A stretch of 18,401 nucleotides of DNA from Methylococcaceae bacterium (GCA_005779525.1 SXIZ01000272.1:1-18401), one strand, 5' to 3'. Positions 1-7,935 are shown, counted from the stretch's first letter. Translations and numbers: made by a program. Notes: a model not told the origin generated them from the sequence alone.

Positions 1-53
1 GTGCTATGGATAAAAAAGCCATGGATATGGCTTGCGGCGCTAAAATGAAATAA
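1..53 (+). CDS. 3' end of a small protein, probable MNIO-RiPP precursor (HvfA-like), partial
   Basis: Only the last 16 codons are present, in the frame that starts at base 3 and stops with TAA at 51-53. The visible tail ends in AMDMACGAKMK: rich in Lys, Met and Ala with a single Cys-Gly. The gene lies directly upstream of HvfB- and HvfC-type genes on the same strand. In such operons the first gene usually encodes a small Cys-containing peptide whose cysteines are oxidatively modified by the MNIO enzyme, so this is most likely that precursor. The tail does not show the repeated EGKCG units typical of HvfA, and too little remains to separate HvfA-like from other precursor classes. The identification is inferred from context; only the reading frame and the Cys-Gly are seen. 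Confidence 0.5.
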   Translation, partial: AMDKKAMDMACGAKMK

Positions 54-67
54 AGCGCTACACCCCA

Positions 68-120
68 AATCACAAGGACGTGATTCCACCTACTGTTCCT
101 TAGCAGTATTTAATTACTGC
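68..120 (+). promoter_or_regulatory. Two small hairpins between precursor gene and hvfB
   Basis: Two perfect 6-bp stems with 6-nt loops sit in the 94-nt spacer between the upstream stop and hvfB: AATCAC (68-73) with GTGATT (80-85), and GCAGTA (103-108) with TACTGC (115-120). Neither is followed by a strong T-run, so complete termination is unlikely. In RiPP operons a weak hairpin after the precursor gene often protects the upstream message or lowers read-through into the enzyme genes. That role is inferred here. Confidence 0.3.
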
Positions 121-147
121 AATCCACTTCTACCTATAGGTGTTCTA

Positions 148-999
148 ATGAACACAATTCTAAATTCAGTTCAAGGTGCAGGTTTAGGCTTACGCCGCAG
201 TTTTTTAAATGAAATTGTCGAGTTAGCGTCGCCTGCAATTGATTTTTTTGAAGTCGCCCCTGAAAATTGGATGCTCACAGGCGGCAAGTCTGGCAAACAA
301 TTTCGCGCCATGACTGAAAAACACCCCTTTATTTGTCATGGCTTATCCCTTTCCATTGGCAGTGCCGATCCAATGGACGAACAATTCTTATACGCACTCA
401 AAGATTTCCTAGCGCTACACCAAATAAAATTTTATAGCGAGCACCTTAGCTATTGCAGCCATCAAGGGCATTTATATGACTTGATGCCAATACCTTTTAC
501 CTCGGACGCTGTCCTGCATGTCGCCAACCGAATAAAACGCGTACAAGATATTTTAGAACAACGTATCGCGATCGAAAATGTCTCTTACTACGCAGCCCCT
601 GGGCAAGAAATGTCCGAAATTGATTTTTTTAATGCCGTGATTAGTGAAGCCGATTGCGACATACTTTTGGATATTAACAACATCTATGTTAATAGCGTCA
701 ATCATCAATATGATGCCGAAGCCTTTCTGCGGGCCATTCCGGCGCAACGGATAGCCTATGCCCATATTGCGGGTCATTATGTTGAAGCGGATGATTTCTT
801 GATCGACACCCACGGTGCGACCGTGATTGATCCCGTATGGAAACTACTCGCTAAAGCTTACGAACTTTACGGTGTATTTCCCACGCTCTTAGAACGCGAC
901 TTTAATCTGCCGCCTCTGACTGAGTTATGCCAAGAAGTCGCCGTCATCAAAAATATTCAAACTGCCTGGGATCAGCAGCATGCTCAACAATCCGCCTGA
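148..999 (+). CDS. hvfB: HvfB-type multinuclear non-heme iron oxidase (MNIO, DUF692), RiPP maturase
   Basis: This 283-residue protein is a full-length DUF692/MNIO enzyme with a TIM-barrel fold. The family uses two or three iron ions to oxidise cysteines of a precursor peptide, often to oxazolone-thioamide groups that bind copper. Hallmarks are visible in order: FFEVAPENW (33-41), CHGLSLSIGS (63-72, His64), SEHLSYC (97-103), AIENVSYY (141-148), LLDINNIYVN (173-182), AHIAGH (205-210), DTHG (220-223) and LLERDFNLP (247-255). These supply the His, Glu, Asp and Asn metal ligands, and the overall pattern resembles HvfB more than BufB. An AGGTG Shine-Dalgarno (138-142) precedes the ATG. The gene follows a probable precursor gene and overlaps hvfC by 20 bp, so the two are probably made together. 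The family is certain; the precise modification is inferred. Confidence 0.93.
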   Translation: MNTILNSVQGAGLGLRRSFLNEIVELASPAIDFFEVAPENWMLTGGKSGKQFRAMTEKHPFICHGLSLSIGSADPMDEQFLYALKDFLALHQIKFYSEHLSYCSHQGHLYDLMPIPFTSDAVLHVANRIKRVQDILEQRIAIENVSYYAAPGQEMSEIDFFNAVISEADCDILLDINNIYVNSVNHQYDAEAFLRAIPAQRIAYAHIAGHYVEADDFLIDTHGATVIDPVWKLLAKAYELYGVFPTLLERDFNLPPLTELCQEVAVIKNIQTAWDQQHAQQSA

Positions 1000-1759
1000 A
1001 ACTTACCCACGCTTTCAACAAAAACAAGCTGAATTCACCGCGTTTATTCGTAACCCCGAGCATAATCCTGCGCCTTCAGATATTCCGCATGCCCGCATCG
1101 CAGTGTATGCAGAATTAATGTTTAATAATATCGAAAGCTTTCTCAGCACCAATTTTCCAGTTATTCGAACCTTATTACCCGATGACGCTTGGTTAAAACT
1201 TGTCAGGGATTTTTACGCGCAGCATCACAGTAGCAGCCCCTATTTTGCAGAAATCCCGGAAGAATTTATTAATTACCTCGAAAACGAGCGACAAGATCCA
1301 GAAGACTTTCCGTTTTTATTAGAACTTGCACATTATGAATGGGTCGAAATGGCGCTTTCAATCGCGCAAGAAGATCCGCAGTTTCTAGATACCCAAAGTG
1401 TCGAGCACATCACTCAAGTCCAACTTGCACTCTCCCCCTTAGCATGGCCGCTCGCCTACCAATATCCGGTACACCAAATCGCACCTACATTTATTCCGAA
1501 TGAAAAAACCGGAGAATACACTTTAATCTGCGTTTATCGCGCTGCTAATGATGATGTCAAATTTCTACACTTAGCACCTGTAACCTACCGTCTAATGGAA
1601 ATGCTACAAACTACACCCGGTCTAACGGGCTTAAGCTATTTACAGCAATTGGCCGAAGAAACCCAGCATCCTAATCCCGCATGGTTAATACAAACAGGCA
1701 CGCAAACTTTTCAAGATTTAGCCCAAAAAGGCATCATCATCCGAGCTGAACCTAACTGA
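980..1759 (+). CDS. hvfC: HvfC-type RiPP maturation partner (DUF2063)
   Basis: The 259-residue product matches the HvfC/BufC partner of MNIO enzymes. An N-terminal helical DUF2063 domain (about 8-100) contains RIAVYAELMFNNIESFLS-like sequence, PYFAEIPEEFINYL and FLLELAHYEWVEMAL, which are family-typical. A second alpha/beta domain (about 140-259) resembles a RiPP recognition element and is expected to bind the precursor leader and present it to HvfB. The ATG lies inside the end of hvfB, a translational-coupling arrangement. DUF2063 was once annotated as putative DNA-binding; in this context a maturation role is far more likely. No DoxX-like membrane gene (HvfD) follows: the next gene is a lipoprotein on the other strand. 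Confidence 0.88.
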   Translation: MLNNPPETYPRFQQKQAEFTAFIRNPEHNPAPSDIPHARIAVYAELMFNNIESFLSTNFPVIRTLLPDDAWLKLVRDFYAQHHSSSPYFAEIPEEFINYLENERQDPEDFPFLLELAHYEWVEMALSIAQEDPQFLDTQSVEHITQVQLALSPLAWPLAYQYPVHQIAPTFIPNEKTGEYTLICVYRAANDDVKFLHLAPVTYRLMEMLQTTPGLTGLSYLQQLAEETQHPNPAWLIQTGTQTFQDLAQKGIIIRAEPN

Positions 1760-1764
1760 AGGGG

Positions 1765-1794
1765 ATTGTCCGACGTTTGTTAACATCGGACAAT
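1765..1794. terminator. Hairpin between convergent hvfC and lipoprotein gene
   Basis: A perfect 9-bp inverted repeat, ATTGTCCGA (1765-1773) and TCGGACAAT (1786-1794), has a 12-nt loop and lies 5 nt after the hvfC stop and 15 nt before the end of the opposing gene. No proper T-run follows on either strand, so it is either a weak bidirectional terminator or an mRNA 3'-end stabiliser. Confidence 0.55.
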
Positions 1795-1809
1795 TCAATA
1801 GTGACTCGC

Positions 1810-2256
1810 TTAAGGTTTACCAAACAATTTTGGGCCTTTGGGCAATTCTTTTTGCTGCAAGCAGTGATAAGCGGCATTATCATATTTAATACGTAACGAC
1901 TGCGCGTTTTTATGTTCATTTAAAAACCGCTCCGCTTCTTGCGCAGTTAAATCTTTCATCAAAAATTGCGCAATACACATACAAGGCTGTTCAAAACGCG
2001 TACGCGCGTCTTCTTTATCGGTTGCCAGTTTGACTTCACGTGCTACGCAATCACTGGCAAAAACGTGCTCAAATTTATGCTTAACCACATCTGTCACAAC
2101 TTCATCGTGGGAGTGATCAAACGGATTAAAAATTACGGCCTGAGATTTTTCAGCTTGTTTATCTTCTGCATTATCCGAGCAACTGACTAAGCCACCCAAT
2201 AAGCCTACGCAAAATATAAAATAAAATAGTTTCTTATAATAATTTTTCAATTTCAT
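1810..2256 (-). CDS. Small lipoprotein with four cysteines, unknown function
   Basis: The 148-residue product starts with a lipoprotein signal: Lys-rich MKLKNYYKK, a hydrophobic stretch, then a lipobox ending LVSC with the lipidated cysteine at residue 26. The next residue is Ser, not Asp, so sorting to the outer membrane is expected. The mature part begins with an acidic, Lys-rich linker (about 27-48), then a helical domain with cysteines at 70, 92, 94 and 132. These could form disulfides or a metal site. I do not recognise the family. The start follows only a weak ribosome-binding sequence. The gene converges on hvfC; a functional link to metal handling is possible but rests only on position. 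Confidence 0.75.
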   Translation of the reverse strand: MKLKNYYKKLFYFIFCVGLLGGLVSCSDNAEDKQAEKSQAVIFNPFDHSHDEVVTDVVKHKFEHVFASDCVAREVKLATDKEDARTRFEQPCMCIAQFLMKDLTAQEAERFLNEHKNAQSLRIKYDNAAYHCLQQKELPKGPKLFGKP

Positions 2257-2297
2257 AACCCACGAACAGTAGTAGTTTTTAGACGCGAAACTTTAAC

Positions 2298-2508
2298 ATT
2301 ATAAGTGTCCCGCGCAAAGCGCTGTATTGTTTAATTGAGTTATCAAATTATAATGACTGCTTAGGCTTAAACAATGCTGCATATTGTCGCAAGCTATTAT
2401 TTATAAAATCAAATACTTAGATAGATAAGCCACTATAAATCACGCATGATCATCCCGCGCATCGCATGCTCACGTATAATGCGCTCATTCAGTTAATTGG
2501 AACTAACA
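2298..2508. promoter_or_regulatory. Divergent promoter region, lipoprotein gene / tsaB
   Basis: This AT-rich spacer holds several -10-like hexamers. On the plus strand TATAAT occurs at 2475-2480, about 29 nt before the tsaB start, without a recognisable -35. Another TATAAT at 2349-2354 has a weak TTGTTT (2327-2332) 16 nt upstream. On the minus strand TATAAT lies at 2298-2303, about 42 nt before the lipoprotein start, also without a good -35. Promoters in both directions are likely, but the exact sites are guesses from hexamer matches. Confidence 0.35.
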
Positions 2509-3204
2509 ATGAAGTTATTAGCGCTTGAAACCTCAACTGAGGCCTGCTCGGCAGCTTTATATATTGATGGGGTAATCCATGAATGCTTTGAACTGGCCCC
2601 CAAAATTCATACCCGCAGATTACTGCCTATGATTGATAGCTTAATGGCCGAAGCACAATTGCGGCCGCAACAATTGGATGCGATTGCTTTTAGTCGTGGC
2701 CCAGGTTCTTTTACTGGCGTTAGAATTGCAACCGGAGTCATGCAGGGCATTGCCTTGGGTGCCGATTTACCTGTAGTTCCTGTTTCAACACTCGCAGCGT
2801 TAGCGCAGGCCTATTTTGATACGTATAAATTATCCAGCGCATTTACCGCATTGGATGCCCGTATTGGTGAAGTTTTTTGGGGTATTTACCATAAAAGTCC
2901 CGAGGGGTACGCCGAGTTATACGCACCTGAATGCGTGATTCCACCCGCAGCAGTCGCACTCCCTAACGAACTGGCAGCAGGTGTAGGCTCAGGCTGGGGC
3001 GCCTATCGTGAGCAACTACTGAGAGATAAACCTAACCAGTTAGTAGAATTTCACCCCGACGCACTTCCAAGAGCCTCAGCAATTGCAAAACTAGGCGTTC
3101 TGGGCTATCACACGGGATTAGCGGTCGATGTCACTGAGGCTTTACCTGTGTATTTACGTGACAAAGTGGCTAAAACTGAAGCCGAGCGCTTGCTTAGCAA
3201 ATAA
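2509..3204 (+). CDS. tsaB: tRNA threonylcarbamoyladenosine biosynthesis protein TsaB
   Basis: TsaB is the non-catalytic ASKHA-fold partner of TsaD in the complex that forms t6A at position 37 of ANN-decoding tRNAs. The 231-residue protein opens with the classic MKLLALETSTEACSAALY and carries RGPGSFTGVRIA, the best family signature, at about 65-76, followed by GVMQGIALGADLPVVPVSTL. Length matches E. coli TsaB (about 231). I chose the ATG at 2509 over an in-frame TTG at 2497 because the family starts exactly at MKLLA and GGAAC lies just upstream. The gene stands alone, divergent from the lipoprotein gene and convergent with the transglycosylase gene. Confidence 0.95.
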   Translation: MKLLALETSTEACSAALYIDGVIHECFELAPKIHTRRLLPMIDSLMAEAQLRPQQLDAIAFSRGPGSFTGVRIATGVMQGIALGADLPVVPVSTLAALAQAYFDTYKLSSAFTALDARIGEVFWGIYHKSPEGYAELYAPECVIPPAAVALPNELAAGVGSGWGAYREQLLRDKPNQLVEFHPDALPRASAIAKLGVLGYHTGLAVDVTEALPVYLRDKVAKTEAERLLSK

Positions 3205-3234
3205 AGTATGTGGCTATAGTCTGCAAGAGAAATA

Positions 3235-3251
3235 TTAAGTCGTGAACTTAA
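3235..3251. terminator. Short AT-rich hairpin between convergent tsaB and transglycosylase gene
   Basis: TTAAGT (3235-3240) and ACTTAA (3246-3251) form a 6-bp stem with a 5-nt loop in the 56-nt gap between two converging genes. It is weak and lacks a T-run, so it is only a possible terminator. Confidence 0.25.
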
Positions 3252-3260
3252 ACACCAAGG

Positions 3261-3995
3261 CTATTGCTGCAATGACCTATTATACAAAGCCAAGACTTGT
3301 TTTACGTAATTTTGAGTTTCACGATAGGGCGGGATTTGGTTGTTATATTTTTTAACCGCCCCTTCCCCCGCATTATACGCAGCGACAGCAAGCTCTAAAT
3401 TACCATCAAACATATCTAATAAGTCTCTTAAATAACGCGTGCCTGCATGCACGTTTTGTTCAGGGTCATTACGATCATAGACCCCATACCGTTCGGCAGT
3501 TGCCTGCATCAGCTGCATCAATCCCACCGCCCCCGCTGACGACACCGCATTGGCATTATAGGCAGACTCACTTTGAATCACCGCATGCAACAAGCGTTCA
3601 TCGACCTGATGCGCCAGCGACGCTTCGGCTATCAAACTCGAATACTTGGATTTATTAGGTTTATAGTTAGCTAAATACTGATAATAATTTTTAGGCTTAG
3701 GCCGCCCTAAACTGACGACTTGAAAGGGCGTATCCAAGGGTTTGGCATCGGCATATGAAATGACACCATTGGCATCGGTAAATTTATAAATATTCGGATA
3801 ATGATCGGATTCTGGACGGGTGGCGATAACTTTTTTGGAATTTTTTGCCGCACACTGATTGGTGATTAATAACGACCCATCACTTTGCTTACGTGTACAA
3901 ATGTCTGCCTGCACAACACTGACTGCGGCAATACTACAGATTAGCCACAGGCTAATATTAGTTATTGCTAACAATTTTAAGCTGTTTGGCAGCAT
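3261..3995 (-). CDS. Secreted lytic transglycosylase (SLT domain, DUF4124-like N-terminal region)
   Basis: The product (244 residues from the chosen start) cleaves peptidoglycan glycan strands, releasing 1,6-anhydromuropeptides, and should act in the periplasm. A signal peptide (1-30) ends VVQA before DIC. Residues about 31-95 hold two DUF4124-like strands (ICTRKQSDGSLLITNQ and YKFTDANGVISYADAKP). The SLT domain spans about 118-240 with catalytic Glu143 in QSESAYN, then SSAGAVGLMQLM, GTRYLRDLLDMF, AVAAYNAGEGAV and YVKQVLALY, all family-typical. The ATG at 3995 gives a proper signal peptide; the longer in-frame start at 4085 would add 30 charged residues ahead of it. The first 38 bp overlap the 3' end of purT, so expression probably depends on the purT transcript. 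Confidence 0.9.
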   Translation of the reverse strand: MLPNSLKLLAITNISLWLICSIAAVSVVQADICTRKQSDGSLLITNQCAAKNSKKVIATRPESDHYPNIYKFTDANGVISYADAKPLDTPFQVVSLGRPKPKNYYQYLANYKPNKSKYSSLIAEASLAHQVDERLLHAVIQSESAYNANAVSSAGAVGLMQLMQATAERYGVYDRNDPEQNVHAGTRYLRDLLDMFDGNLELAVAAYNAGEGAVKKYNNQIPPYRETQNYVKQVLALYNRSLQQ

Positions 3996-5160
3996 CACTT
4001 GCTTTAACTCGTGCTTGTTCAGTGCTAGAAGCGGTCGCGAGCGCCACCCCCATACGTCTATGCACAAAGGCCTCGGGTTTACCAAATAAACGGATACTCA
4101 CCGCTGCATCTGCCAGGGCCTGCGCTAAACCCTGGAATTCAAAGCCCTTAGCATCTATCCCGCCCAAAATCACGGCGCTAGCACCGATAGCAGATTGCTG
4201 AGTTGATACGGGTAAACCTAAAATTGCACGTACATGCAGTTCAAATTCATTCTGCCGCTGGGTGACCATGGTCACCATCCCGGTATCATGTGGTCTGGGA
4301 CTCACTTCACTAAACCACACCACATCACCTTGAACAAACAATTCCACACCAAACAACCCTAAGCCGCCAATATTATCCGTCACCGCTTTGGCAATGTCTT
4401 GTGAGCGCGCTAAGGCTATTTCCGACATGGCTTGCGGCTGCCAGCTTTCGCGGTAATCACCGTGTTCTTGTCTATGGCCAATAGGAGGGCAAAAATGGGT
4501 TTCAACCTCGCCTTGGGCATTTTTAGCACGCACTGTTAATAGGGTAATCTCAAAATCAAAATCGATTTTGGCCTCGACAATCACTTTACCAGTATCCACG
4601 CGCCCTGCAGACTTGGCATAATCCCAAGCAACTTCAAGCTCGGCTGCAGATTTAACCATGGACTGACCTTTACCTGAGGAAGACATCGTCGGTTTGATAA
4701 AACACGGGTAACCAATACCCGCATTTACCGCCGCCGTTAATTCCTCCAACGTACTCGCAAAGGCATAGCGGGAAGTAGGCAAGCCTAGCGTTTCAGCAAC
4801 TAAGACACGGATACCTTCACGATTCATAGTCAATTGAATTGCACGAGCATTGGGTACTACGGTCACTTGGCCTTCTGCCTCTATTGCGGCCAAGGCGTCA
4901 GTGGCTATCGCCTCTAGTTCGGGAATAATAAAGTGTGGCTGTTCCAAAGCTACAATTTTGCGTACTTCCGCTGCATCGGTCATATCAATGACATGGCTAC
5001 GTTGTGCGACGTGGTGAGCAGGCGCATGTGCATAGCGATCTACTGCGATCACTTCCACGCCATAACGTTGCAAAGAAATAGCAATTTCTTTACCTAATTC
5101 ACCACTGCCTAATAATAAAGCTTTGGTCGCATTAGCGCTTAACGGTGTACCTATTTTCAT
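3958..5160 (-). CDS. purT: Formate-dependent phosphoribosylglycinamide formyltransferase PurT
   Basis: PurT makes formyl-GAR from GAR, formate and ATP in the third step of purine synthesis, independent of 10-formyl-THF. The 400-residue protein (E. coli PurT is 392) is an ATP-grasp enzyme. Its N-terminal Rossmann-like domain has LLLGSGELGKEIAI (15-28). The central ATP-grasp domain has IKPTMSSSGKGQSMVKS and EVSPRPHDTGMVTM, where Glu, Ser and Arg contact Mg-ATP and substrate. A C-terminal lid carries LFGKPEAFVHRRMGVALA. Its ATG shares four bases (ATGA, 5157-5160) with the stop of the MutS-like gene upstream, implying translational coupling, and its end overlaps the transglycosylase start. Identification is secure. 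Confidence 0.96.
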   Translation of the reverse strand: MKIGTPLSANATKALLLGSGELGKEIAISLQRYGVEVIAVDRYAHAPAHHVAQRSHVIDMTDAAEVRKIVALEQPHFIIPELEAIATDALAAIEAEGQVTVVPNARAIQLTMNREGIRVLVAETLGLPTSRYAFASTLEELTAAVNAGIGYPCFIKPTMSSSGKGQSMVKSAAELEVAWDYAKSAGRVDTGKVIVEAKIDFDFEITLLTVRAKNAQGEVETHFCPPIGHRQEHGDYRESWQPQAMSEIALARSQDIAKAVTDNIGGLGLFGVELFVQGDVVWFSEVSPRPHDTGMVTMVTQRQNEFELHVRAILGLPVSTQQSAIGASAVILGGIDAKGFEFQGLAQALADAAVSIRLFGKPEAFVHRRMGVALATASSTEQARVKASDAAKQLKIVSNN

Positions 5161-6752
5161 TGTTCTTGTGCCAAATAATTATCAATATCTTGTTTCGAAA
5201 AGCCAATCTTCTTCGCGACACGGTCCGCGTGACTGACGCGCGAAATACCATTAACTAATCGATAGGTCGGGTGATCTTGATCAAATTCTACTTGCAAAGC
5301 AGTACCCATTTTTTGCGCGACAAAGTGGTCAACCAATTGGTGGTTATGGGTGATTAAAATGGTATTGTTGCCTTTGCGGTAAAATCCGCTTAAGACATTG
5401 GTGGATGACTCCATCTTCTCTTCAAATGTAGTTCCTTCTGACAATTCGTCAAGTACCACCAAGCTATTAGCGCTACTTGCTAGGAAAATATCTTTAGTGC
5501 GTTTCAGTTCCGTGCCGAAACGCCCCTCGCCATCCTCCATATGACTGATTTCCGGGACTTGATACAAAATTTTATCGGCAACACTCAGTACCGCAGCCTC
5601 TGCCGGAATAAAACAGCCAATTTGAGCTAATAACTGTACTTGGGTCACAGTTTTACAAAATGCGGTTTTACCACCACTGTTAGGTCCGGTAATCAAAACT
5701 AGGCGTTCATGCTCCATTTCCAAACTATTGGCGACATACTCTGGATTGGCTTTACCCATGACCGGATTTTTAACCCCATGTAAGTTCAATTGGTGTTTGC
5801 CCGCACTGACCATTTCCGGCAACACCGTAGTACTGCCAAAAGCCTCGGCATATTTTAGAAAGCTGAGTAACTCGTCCAACTGCCCTAAGGCATCCAAGGT
5901 TTCGGCAACGGCTTGTGATTTTCGAAAACGATCGCGTAAGGGAATAATCACGCTATCGCGATCAAACCCACCCACGATGGGAATGTAAACCAATAATAAC
6001 GGTACAAAAAAGATGGATAAGGTTGGAATCGCTTCAGCGGAAATGCGAAATATGGCGGTCGGGAAAAAATGCCCCACCGCCCAAAAACACGCAACCACTA
6101 AAGCAATCAGCAGGGGTTTAATCAATCGTGGTTTAAAGATAATGGCGGGTGAAAAAGCGCCTTTGCGCTCTTCTTTGGATTTTAAACCCTGTTCAGTGAC
6201 ATACACGGGTCCTTGCATTAAGGAATAATCCTGACTCTCGCTAAAGGCCGTAATTTTGCCAAACACACTCTGTAAATAAGTGCTTTTAGGCTGCAGAGCC
6301 GCTTGCACATTGTCTACTAACTGTAATAAACAGCGGATCCCACGATTAAACTGCGAATACCCAAAGCCCTCGATCTGATGATCTTCTCGCGCGGTTCCCA
6401 TCGAGCCCAAAAATTCACCGAAGAGCAGAAGCTGTAAACTACGTTCATCCGCAGCCGCATTATTCACAATGCGCTCAACTTGTTCACGTAATTCTGCGTT
6501 GCTTTGCAATTCTAAAATGGCATCTTGTTTCGCTTGGATGTGTTCTAAATCCGCAGAAGGCTGAGCCAGAGAACGAAATAATACCGCTTGCCCGACAACA
6601 GTTCTGGCATGATTAACACTCTCAAAAACCTTGTCCACTTCAATGGCATTGAACGCAGCTTGATCGATGACACCTGTTTCAAGACTTAAGGGTTGAGTGG
6701 ATTTGACAGTAGGCCATTGGCCAGTCCAAGTATGCAAAATTGGCTCATACAT
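5157..6752 (-). CDS. Membrane-anchored MutS-family ATPase (lacks mismatch-recognition domain)
   Basis: This 531-residue protein has the MutS lever and ATPase regions but no N-terminal mismatch-binding domain. Residues about 30-210 resemble the helical core. Two hydrophobic segments (about 212-230 and 242-261) form a transmembrane hairpin, so both flanks should face the cytoplasm. The helical region resumes to about 340. The ATPase domain has Walker A GPNSGGKT (356-363), SHMEDGEGRFGTELKRTKDI-like signature (403-422), Walker B LVVLDE (431-436) and the LITHNH switch (466-471). Its substrate is unknown; I cannot assign a numbered MutS subfamily. An AAGGA Shine-Dalgarno (6761-6765) lies 8 nt before the chosen ATG at 6752; a GTG at 6755 is an alternative adding one residue. 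The stop overlaps the purT start. Confidence 0.85.
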   Translation of the reverse strand: MYEPILHTWTGQWPTVKSTQPLSLETGVIDQAAFNAIEVDKVFESVNHARTVVGQAVLFRSLAQPSADLEHIQAKQDAILELQSNAELREQVERIVNNAAADERSLQLLLFGEFLGSMGTAREDHQIEGFGYSQFNRGIRCLLQLVDNVQAALQPKSTYLQSVFGKITAFSESQDYSLMQGPVYVTEQGLKSKEERKGAFSPAIIFKPRLIKPLLIALVVACFWAVGHFFPTAIFRISAEAIPTLSIFFVPLLLVYIPIVGGFDRDSVIIPLRDRFRKSQAVAETLDALGQLDELLSFLKYAEAFGSTTVLPEMVSAGKHQLNLHGVKNPVMGKANPEYVANSLEMEHERLVLITGPNSGGKTAFCKTVTQVQLLAQIGCFIPAEAAVLSVADKILYQVPEISHMEDGEGRFGTELKRTKDIFLASSANSLVVLDELSEGTTFEEKMESSTNVLSGFYRKGNNTILITHNHQLVDHFVAQKMGTALQVEFDQDHPTYRLVNGISRVSHADRVAKKIGFSKQDIDNYLAQEQ

Positions 6753-6954
6753 CACGGTTATCCTTCTTCTAGTTTTTTGTTATCCAGCTATGCGGAACGG
6801 TTACCAAAACCAGGCAAACACATCAAGCCTCAGGGTAACGAATCCGGCCCCTTGTAATTATTATTAATAGTGTACTGCTTTACAAAATCTAAACGCCTAA
6901 ACTCCCAAGCATCGCTATTTTAACCAGTCACCCAGTTTCCAGCAAAACAGAAAC

Positions 6955-7932
6955 TCAAAGTTCTGCGCGGATTAATTGCGCCAAGGCTTGAATATGTGAA
7001 CCCGCACTATTGAGGGCAGGAATATAACGATAATGTTGACCACCCGCTTCCTTAAAAATCTCTTGGTTTTCCATGGCAATTTCTTCTAAGGTTTCCAAAC
7101 AATCCACAGCAAACCCTGGACAGACGATATCCACATCGGTAATACCTTGTGCGGGTAATTCCATCAAAGTATCGACACAATAAGGTTTTAGCCATTCAGC
7201 TTTACCAAAACGCGACTGAAACACGATTTTCCACTGCGCACTGCTAAGCCCTAAAGACTGCGCCAGCAACTCAGCGGTTGCATGACACTGATGCTCATAC
7301 GGATCACCCCAGGCAGTCAACTGTTTGGGTAAACCATGAAATGACATGATTAATAGTTGCCCCGTCCGTTCAGCGCGAGCGGCACGAATACTTTCGGCTA
7401 GCGCGGCAATATAGGCAGGATGTTGGTGATAATCACCGATAAACGTTAAATGCGGAATATGCTTCCAGCGTTTAAATTCGTTCACGACACTGTCGTGAAC
7501 CGAGGCCGTAGTCGTCGAAGAATATTGGGGATACAACGGTAAAACGATGATTTTGGCGTATCCTGCCGCTTTGAGTTCACGCAGCTTAGCTTCAATTGTC
7601 GGATGACTATAGCTCATCGCAAAATCTACCAGCGCCCCCGTATCCGCCAATTCGTTCGCCAAGTGCCGCGTTAATTCTTGCGTTAACACTAATAACGGTG
7701 AACCGCCCTCAGTCCAGATTTTTTGATAGGCGTGCAAGGATTTACGTGGACGAAACGGCAAAATAAATGCATTGAGAATTAGCCACCAAATCGGGCGCGG
7801 AATATTGACGACGCGAGGATCGCCTAAAAATGCCCGTAAAAAACGACGCACTGCACTGACTGTCGGCGCCTCGGGTGAACCTAAATTCACTAAGAGCACC
7901 GCGGTTTTTTGGGTTGCCGAGTCGACTGTCAT
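6955..7932 (-). CDS. hemH: Ferrochelatase HemH
   Basis: HemH inserts Fe2+ into protoporphyrin IX, the last step of protoheme synthesis, at the inner face of the cytoplasmic membrane. The 325-residue protein shows the family pattern: VLLVNLGSPEAP (12-23), FLGDPRVVNIPR (35-46), YQKIWTEGGSPL (69-80), LPLYPQYSSTTTAS (131-144), the catalytic histidine in MSFHGLP (His199), and the C-terminal CPGFAVDCLETLEEI (271-285) whose glutamates face the metal path. Length matches proteobacterial ferrochelatases. It starts 3 nt after the folE stop with no clear Shine-Dalgarno of its own, suggesting co-translation with folE. Confidence 0.96.
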   Translation of the reverse strand: MTVDSATQKTAVLLVNLGSPEAPTVSAVRRFLRAFLGDPRVVNIPRPIWWLILNAFILPFRPRKSLHAYQKIWTEGGSPLLVLTQELTRHLANELADTGALVDFAMSYSHPTIEAKLRELKAAGYAKIIVLPLYPQYSSTTTASVHDSVVNEFKRWKHIPHLTFIGDYHQHPAYIAALAESIRAARAERTGQLLIMSFHGLPKQLTAWGDPYEHQCHATAELLAQSLGLSSAQWKIVFQSRFGKAEWLKPYCVDTLMELPAQGITDVDIVCPGFAVDCLETLEEIAMENQEIFKEAGGQHYRYIPALNSAGSHIQALAQLIRAEL

Positions 7933-7935
7933 AAG

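Noticed and set aside
553..813. Antisense frame inside hvfB
   Set aside because: It is a shadow of the conserved MNIO gene, with no start signal or domain.
2313..2323. GCGC-AAA-GCGC hairpin between lipoprotein gene and tsaB
   Set aside because: The 4-bp stem is too short and lies within the promoter region with no supporting context.
4000..4085. Longer start for the transglycosylase
   Set aside because: It would place 30 charged residues ahead of the signal peptide and lies deeper inside purT.
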